Source of the DNA: JAHEJA01 sp965656445
GTDB lineage: Bacteria > Pseudomonadota > Alphaproteobacteria > Rhodobacterales > Rhodobacteraceae
NCBI GenBank assembly: GCA_965656445.1
Contig: CBFHKO010000001.1
Coordinates: 744,001-808,000, forward strand
Length of the DNA: 64,000 nucleotides
Direction of reading: 5' to 3'
Numbering within the stretch: the stretch's first letter is position 1; every line of letters begins with the position of its first letter. A model generated the notes under the pieces. The model was not told where the DNA came from, ran no database searches, and worked only from the letters and a program-made list of their open reading frames with translations. Positions 59,464-64,000 of the stretch are shown one piece after another. A program made the translations under genes and the position numbers.

Positions 59464-60525
59464 ATGAATTCGACTTCAAAGTTACGTGACCTTCCAAGAT
59501 CATCTGATTTGCTGGATTGGTACGATCACAATGCCCGCAAAATGCCGTGGCGCGTGTCCCCGAGTAATCGGGCCAAAGGTGTTATGCCCGATCCTTATTT
59601 TGTGTGGATGTCCGAAGTCATGTTGCAACAAACAACTGTTGCTGCTGTCAAAGACTATTTCAACCGCTTCACCACGCGCTGGCCCACTGTCAGTGATTTA
59701 GCCACGGCCGAGGACAGTGAGGTAATGGGCGAATGGGCGGGCCTTGGGTATTACGCGCGGGCGCGCAATTTGCTCAAATGCGCGCGCGCAGTTGTTGCGG
59801 ATCACGGTGGGCAATTTCCCGACAGCTATGAGGGATTGATTACCCTTCCTGGAATTGGCCCCTACACGGCGGCAGCCATTTCTTCGATTGCCTTTGACCG
59901 AGCGGCCCCTGTGGTAGATGGGAATGTAGAACGGGTCATGTCGCGCGTGTTCAACATTCACACGCCCCTCCCAACGGCAAAAGCTGAGCTAACGGACAAG
60001 GCTGCACTGCTTACACCAGACGCGCGACCAGGGGACTATGCTCAGGCCGTTATGGATTTAGGTGCAACCATTTGCACGCCCAAGAAACCGGCCTGCGGCC
60101 TATGTCCTTGGCGGCCGGTGTGCCAAGCAAATGCTGAAGGTTGCGAAGCTGAGTTACCCAAGAAGCTCCCGAAAAAGGTCAAGCCAACACGCTATGGGAT
60201 TGCCTATGTTGTGCGGCGCATTGATGGAGCGATCTTGTTGGAGACACGCCCGGACACAGGATTGTTAGGCGGGATGTTGGGCTTCCCGACCTCAGACTGG
60301 AGCGATGCGCCGAAGGATACGCCGCCAATCAAAGCCGATTGGAAAATCCTGAATTCAGAGGTGAAGCATACATTTACCCATTTCCACTTAAAACTTACGG
60401 TAAAAACAGCGTTAGTTCCATTTGATCGGGCCATTACGACGGGAACCTTTGTGGAACAGGCCGATTTCCGCACGTCAGACTTGCCAACCTTGATGCGAAA
60501 AGTATTTGATACCACTCAAACCTAG
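59464..60525 (+). CDS. mutY: A/G-specific adenine DNA glycosylase MutY
   Basis: 353 residues. Helix-hairpin-helix LPGIGPYTAAAISSIAFDRAAPVVDGNVERVMSR with the catalytic Asp, the [4Fe-4S] loop CTPKKPACGLCPWRPVC (C-x6-C-x2-C-x5-C), and a C-terminal Nudix-like domain that checks 8-oxoG (KVKPTRYGIAYVVRR ... VKHTFTHFHLKL). It removes adenine mispaired with 8-oxoguanine. The start at 59464 is taken as the ATG directly before the conserved part; the frame is open to 59404 over the promoter. Confidence 0.96.
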   Translation: MNSTSKLRDLPRSSDLLDWYDHNARKMPWRVSPSNRAKGVMPDPYFVWMSEVMLQQTTVAAVKDYFNRFTTRWPTVSDLATAEDSEVMGEWAGLGYYARARNLLKCARAVVADHGGQFPDSYEGLITLPGIGPYTAAAISSIAFDRAAPVVDGNVERVMSRVFNIHTPLPTAKAELTDKAALLTPDARPGDYAQAVMDLGATICTPKKPACGLCPWRPVCQANAEGCEAELPKKLPKKVKPTRYGIAYVVRRIDGAILLETRPDTGLLGGMLGFPTSDWSDAPKDTPPIKADWKILNSEVKHTFTHFHLKLTVKTALVPFDRAITTGTFVEQADFRTSDLPTLMRKVFDTTQT

Positions 60526-60555
60526 CCGAACCTTAGAGAGCCACTGGATACCGAC

Positions 60556-61695
60556 ATGCAAAAAATTTCGATGCGCCCAATTGGAACCAAGTTCATGCAT
60601 GCTCTCCCGTTTTGGAGCTCTCTCGCGCTGGTTCCGATCACGATCTTCACCGTGTCACAAGGTGGGTTTTGGTTTGTAATCCCTGCCCTCATTCTGTGGT
60701 ATGGCGTTACCATGATGGATGAAATCGCGGGCACCTTTAAGGTTAACGCAGATCCCAACACCCAAGAGGACGCTCTCTTTTGGTACAAGCTGATTACGAT
60801 GATTTGGCCGTTTGTTCAGTTTGGCACGCTCTTTTGGGCGATCTATTACCTAAGCCGAAGTGACTTTGCCCTTTGGGAAATTATTGGCGCGGCCTTTAGT
60901 CTCGGCATGCTCACTGGAACGGTTGGCATTAATTATTCACATGAGCTTATGCATCAAAGCGACAAGAGGGAGCGACTGTTGGCTGATGTGTTGCTCTCGA
61001 TGGTTCTCTATTCTCATTTCCGCTCAGAACACTTGCAAGTTCACCACCGTTACGTCGGGACACCGCGCGACCCTGTGACGGCTCGGTTTGGGGAAAGCTT
61101 TTACAAATATTTCCAACGCGTTTTTGTCGGCTGTTACAAATCCGCTTTCCATGCCGAAAAGGCCAAGCTTGATCGCGTCGATAAACCTTGGACAGACAAA
61201 AGCAATCCGTTTTGGCTTTATTGGGGATTGCAAACGGCCATGATGCTGCTTGCGGTTTTAATTGGCGGCTGGATCGGGCTGTTGGTTTTCCTTTATCAAG
61301 CTTTTGTTGCAATCAGTCATCTGGAACTGACCAACTACGTCGAACATTATGGATTGACGCGTAAACATCTCGGTCATGGCAAATATGAACATGTGCAGCC
61401 GCATCATTCATGGAATGCGGATCATCGGGCGTCTAATTGGCTTTTGATTAACCTACAGCGCCATTCAGATCACCACTACAAACCAAACCGCCGTTTTCCC
61501 TTGCTGCAAACCTATGACGCCGCAACAGCGCCGCAATTGCCGTTTGGCTATCCCGTCATGGTTCTTTCAGCCCTCTCACCGCGCCTTTGGAAGCGTTCAA
61601 TGAACCCGCGCGTGCGGGCATGGCGCGACAAATATTACCCAGAGATCACCGATTGGCTCCCTTACAACAAGGGAACAACGGACCTGCCGCGCTAA
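60556..61695 (+). CDS. alkB: Alkane 1-monooxygenase (AlkB)
   Basis: 379 residues. About six membrane helices. The eight-histidine di-iron motifs are intact: HELMH (His129-His133), HLQVHH, NYVEHYGL and LQRHSDHHY. NYVEHYGLTR and LQRHSDHH are diagnostic of AlkB rather than fatty acid desaturases. It hydroxylates medium-chain alkanes at the inner membrane, with electrons from rubredoxin. Neither rubredoxin nor rubredoxin reductase is nearby, and no fused rubredoxin domain is seen. The downstream gene is convergent. Confidence 0.95.
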   Translation: MQKISMRPIGTKFMHALPFWSSLALVPITIFTVSQGGFWFVIPALILWYGVTMMDEIAGTFKVNADPNTQEDALFWYKLITMIWPFVQFGTLFWAIYYLSRSDFALWEIIGAAFSLGMLTGTVGINYSHELMHQSDKRERLLADVLLSMVLYSHFRSEHLQVHHRYVGTPRDPVTARFGESFYKYFQRVFVGCYKSAFHAEKAKLDRVDKPWTDKSNPFWLYWGLQTAMMLLAVLIGGWIGLLVFLYQAFVAISHLELTNYVEHYGLTRKHLGHGKYEHVQPHHSWNADHRASNWLLINLQRHSDHHYKPNRRFPLLQTYDAATAPQLPFGYPVMVLSALSPRLWKRSMNPRVRAWRDKYYPEITDWLPYNKGTTDLPR

Positions 61696-61698
61696 GTC

Positions 61699-61726
61699 AA
61701 AAAAAAGCCCCACCAAAAGGCGGGGC
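61699..61726 (-). terminator. Rho-independent terminator for the methyltransferase gene
   Basis: On the minus strand GCCCCGCC-TTTT-GGTGGGGC (one G-U pair) is followed by eight T. It lies about 85 nt downstream of the ccrM stop and 12 nt past the alkB stop on the plus strand, where the T run is missing. Confidence 0.85.
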
Positions 61727-61809
61727 AGTTACCTTGTGCGTCAGGACACAGGCGGAAAGTAAGGCATGCAAAGGGTTTGCATGCGCTTAATATTTGTATG
61801 ATTTTAAAA

Positions 61810-62922
61810 CTAGTGAGGACGCTCGGACATTTCTTCGCGAATTTGTTGGCGAAGCATGTCGATGGACACGGTTTTTCCATCACGTTTAAAGCACCAATAG
61901 GTCCAGCCATTACAGCTTGGGGCGCCTTCTAGTTTGGCGCCGACTTGGTGAATGGACCCTTTGATGTCTTCTCCAATCAAAGTCCCATCAGCGCGAACCT
62001 TGGCTTTGTGACGTCCGTTTAAGCTCATGAGCTCTTCGCCTGGACGTAACATGCCGCGTTCGACCAATTGCCCAAAAGGAACCCGTGGTTCCGCCCGTTT
62101 TGCGGTGGTCACGGCGATGGCTTCTTTGTCAAACTTACGCGTGTTTTTGATGCGTTTTTCGGCGACCTTGCGGTATTCTTCTTCGCGCTCAATTCCGATG
62201 AAATTACGGCCAAGCATTTTGGCCACGGCACCCGTTGTCCCCGTTCCAAAGAACGGATCTAGGACCACGTCACCAGCGTTGGTTGAACCTACAAGAACAC
62301 GATGTAACAGACTTTCTGGCTTTTGCGTTGGATGGGCCTTATCGCCTTGGTCGTTTTTCAAACGCTCATGACCGTTGCAGATCGGCAAAACCCAATCGCT
62401 TCGCATTTGCACGCCTTCATTCAACGCCTTCAGCGCCTCATAATTGAACGTGTATTTGCTGGATTCTTGCTTGGATGCCCAGATCATTGTTTCATGCGCA
62501 TTGGTCAATCGCTTGCCACGGAAGTTTGGCATCGGATTAGATTTGCGCCAAACGACGTCATTCAACAACCAAAATCCTTCGTTCTGCATCGATGCTCCAA
62601 CGCGGAAAATATTGTGATAGGATCCAATAACCCAAATCGCACCATTCGGCTTGAGCAAGCGACGCGCGGCTTTGAGCCATGCGTTCGTAAATTGATCATA
62701 GGCCGCAAAAGACGAAAATTGATCCCAATGATCGTCAACTGCATCAACTTTGGAGTTATCAGGGCGGTGAAGATCGCCTTTTAACTGAAGATTATAGGGG
62801 GGGTCGGCAAATATCAGATCGACGGATGCCTCAGGAAGGCTGTTCATCACATCAATGCAATCACCAGCCAATATAGTATTCAACGGAAGCGCGGACGCCT
62901 CCTTCACACTGCTTTTTTTCAT
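61810..62922 (-). CDS. ccrM: Cell-cycle DNA adenine methyltransferase CcrM (GANTC)
   Basis: 370 residues of the beta class. Motif IV DPPYNLQL near residue 40, SAM-binding FFGTGTTGAVAKMLGRNFIGIE, and target region with HPTQKPESLLHRVL. The C-terminal RAMA-type domain (GWTYWCFKRDGKTVSIDMLRQQIREEM) is the CcrM-specific addition needed for GANTC recognition. It methylates adenine in GANTC and controls cell-cycle transcription in alphaproteobacteria. Two GANTC sites lie just upstream of its start. GAGG lies 7 nt before the ATG. rnhB lies upstream on the same strand. Confidence 0.95.
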   Translation of the reverse strand: MKKSSVKEASALPLNTILAGDCIDVMNSLPEASVDLIFADPPYNLQLKGDLHRPDNSKVDAVDDHWDQFSSFAAYDQFTNAWLKAARRLLKPNGAIWVIGSYHNIFRVGASMQNEGFWLLNDVVWRKSNPMPNFRGKRLTNAHETMIWASKQESSKYTFNYEALKALNEGVQMRSDWVLPICNGHERLKNDQGDKAHPTQKPESLLHRVLVGSTNAGDVVLDPFFGTGTTGAVAKMLGRNFIGIEREEEYRKVAEKRIKNTRKFDKEAIAVTTAKRAEPRVPFGQLVERGMLRPGEELMSLNGRHKAKVRADGTLIGEDIKGSIHQVGAKLEGAPSCNGWTYWCFKRDGKTVSIDMLRQQIREEMSERPH

Positions 62923-62974
62923 TTTACTGCCTCAATAAAGCGGCGCTTATGCGCTCTTCTTTGATCCCTAGAAT

Positions 62975-62990
62975 GAGTCAAAGACGATTC
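62975..62990. promoter_or_regulatory. Two GANTC methylation sites upstream of ccrM
   Basis: GAGTC at 62975-62979 and GATTC at 62986-62990, 11 bp apart (one helical turn), 53-68 nt upstream of the ccrM start codon. In Caulobacter the ccrM promoter carries GANTC sites through which its methylation state feeds back on transcription. I see no CtrA box (TTAA-N7-TTAA) beside them. Confidence 0.65.
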
Positions 62991-63022
62991 GAGGTCAATT
63001 TCTTTTTGAAACAGAAGGTTAT

Positions 63023-63643
63023 TTATTTTTCTTGATACAAGATCTTGTGCACTGGTCCGAAGGAACGTCTATGGTGAGGCGTCACACCGAGTTTGACCAA
63101 TGCTTCTTGATGTATTTTTGTCGGATAGCCCGCATTTTTTTCCCATCCATAGCCAGGAAACTGATTTGCGAGTTCGTGCATCAAGCGATCTCGTGTTATT
63201 TTTGCAACAATAGACGCGGCCGCAATCGACAATGATTTTGCATCACCTTTGACAACAGCCGTGGCTGGGATGGTCAAACCTTTCGGTATTTTATTGCCAT
63301 CGATCAAAACATGATCGGGACAGTGCCCCAGACCGTCAACCGCGCGCACCATGCCGATGAGCGAGGCTTGTAGAATATTGATCTCATCAATCTCTTCAAC
63401 AGAGACATGGACAATAGACACCTGCGCAGTCGCCATGATCTGATCAAAGAGCCCTTCACGCTTTTTGGCAGATAGCTTTTTAGAATCATTCATGCCATCG
63501 GGAATGTTCAGCGGGTCCAAAATCACCGCAGCGGCGGTCACTGGCCCAGCCAATGGCCCGCGACCCACCTCATCCACGCCTGCGATCACAGGTGATCCAC
63601 TATTGATCAGATCTGTTTCTAATAAAAAGTCAGGCTGGGTCAT
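63023..63643 (-). CDS. rnhB: Ribonuclease HII
   Basis: 206 residues. Asp24-Glu25 in GVDEVGRGPLAGPV, DSKKLSAKKRE, VLIDGNKIP and SIVAKITRDRLM are RNase HII blocks with the catalytic DEDD residues. It removes ribonucleotides from DNA and RNA primers. AAGGGG lies 8 nt before the ATG. ccrM follows on the same strand after 100 nt; the pair is conserved in this order. Confidence 0.96.
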   Translation of the reverse strand: MTQPDFLLETDLINSGSPVIAGVDEVGRGPLAGPVTAAAVILDPLNIPDGMNDSKKLSAKKREGLFDQIMATAQVSIVHVSVEEIDEINILQASLIGMVRAVDGLGHCPDHVLIDGNKIPKGLTIPATAVVKGDAKSLSIAAASIVAKITRDRLMHELANQFPGYGWEKNAGYPTKIHQEALVKLGVTPHHRRSFGPVHKILYQEK

Positions 63644-63671
63644 AAGACACCCCTTCTATACTGGAATGGTG

Positions 63672-64000
63672 TCATACATCGTTCCCAGAGGTCACTCCAC
63701 TAATGAGCTGATACGACAAGAGGTCCGGAATTTGATGAGGATCACGGATTAAGGCGCGCACGCGGGAGCGTAAGCTATTCAAAAACTCTACTCCCAAAGG
63801 AGGCAGGCTATCCGCTTCCTCTAGAGAGATTGGAACAAATTGCAATTTGGCTCCTACAGGTGCCTGAGCGCAGATTGCGATGTCTTGTGATATGACCGAT
63901 CCTATCCGCGGATACCCACCAATCGTTTGGCATTCACTAAGCAAGACATATGGCTGCCCCTCGCCAGTCATTTGAATATCACCAGTGACAATGAAATTCG
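63672..64000 (-). CDS. Biotin-dependent carboxyltransferase domain protein, PxpC/KipA-like (5' partial)
   Basis: The frame is open to the end of the window, so only the C-terminal about 109 residues are seen. NFIVTGDIQMTGEGQPYVLL then SECQTIGGYPRIGSVISQD is the C-terminal block of 5-oxoprolinase subunit C / KipA (GxIQVPxxGQPIVLMxDxQTTGGYP). The subunit acts with PxpA and PxpB in cleaving 5-oxoproline. The rest of the operon would lie to the right. It ends 28 nt upstream of rnhB. Confidence 0.85.
   Translation of the reverse strand, partial: NFIVTGDIQMTGEGQPYVLLSECQTIGGYPRIGSVISQDIAICAQAPVGAKLQFVPISLEEADSLPPLGVEFLNSLRSRVRALIRDPHQIPDLLSYQLISGVTSGNDV

Noticed and set aside
1..64000. CRISPR arrays, tRNA/rRNA genes, transposases, phage genes
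   Set aside because: Looked for on both strands; nothing with the required structure was seen.

Overview
The window looks like chromosomal DNA of a marine alphaproteobacterium of the Rhodobacterales (Roseobacter group). I infer this from the gene order, not from a search. The signs are chvI-chvG-hprK-rapZ-EIIA-HPr in a row, an F0-only ATP synthase operon with a b' subunit, a CcrM-type methyltransferase beside rnhB, trmD with the N-terminal extension I associate with this order, and a tpa/tauR/xsc sulfonate cluster. Base composition looks moderate (roughly half GC by eye). I see no tRNA, rRNA, CRISPR array, prophage or insertion sequence. One run of 98 N (3047-3144) sits inside tuf and marks an assembly break.

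Layout. 1-3.3 kb: end of a Rieske oxygenase gene, a cut-down aldehyde dehydrogenase remnant, a 2-methylfumaryl-CoA isomerase/3-methylfumaryl-CoA hydratase pair, and tuf. 3.4-8.8 kb: a lipoprotein, a cytochrome P450, Ada, a NusG paralogue and PEP carboxykinase. 9.1-14.5 kb: ChvI/ChvG two-component system with HprK, RapZ, PTS EIIA and HPr, then an acyltransferase. 14.5-26.5 kb: 3-hydroxybutyryl-CoA dehydrogenase, EtfA/EtfB, cobalamin adenosyltransferase, SDR, SH3 protein, ParC, a DUF898/M48 pair and glycerate 2-kinase.

26.6-44.5 kb is the accessory heart of the window: taurine import (tauABC), transamination (tpa), regulation (tauR plus an XRE-type regulator), C-S cleavage (xsc), acetyl-phosphate use (ackA, pta), a citrate synthase, a TauE/SafE exporter and a cytoplasmic sulfite dehydrogenase (soeABC). 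Together these would turn taurine into acetyl units feeding the TCA cycle while sulfite is exported or oxidised to sulfate. The tpa and xsc promoters carry the same pair of direct repeats at the same 23-nt spacing, which I read as TauR operators.

44.6-64 kb is mostly housekeeping: F0 genes, an ArsR and a LysR regulator, ffh, two GNATs, chorismate mutase, rpsP-rimM-trmD-rplS-rpmE, a WaaA-like transferase with lpxK, a CoA transferase, a DsbA-like protein, a DUF721 protein, mutY, alkB, ccrM, rnhB and the end of a PxpC-like gene.

Genes are packed tightly. Six of eleven convergent gene pairs share a 4-bp stop palindrome (YTAR), and many same-strand neighbours overlap by 1 or 4 nt.
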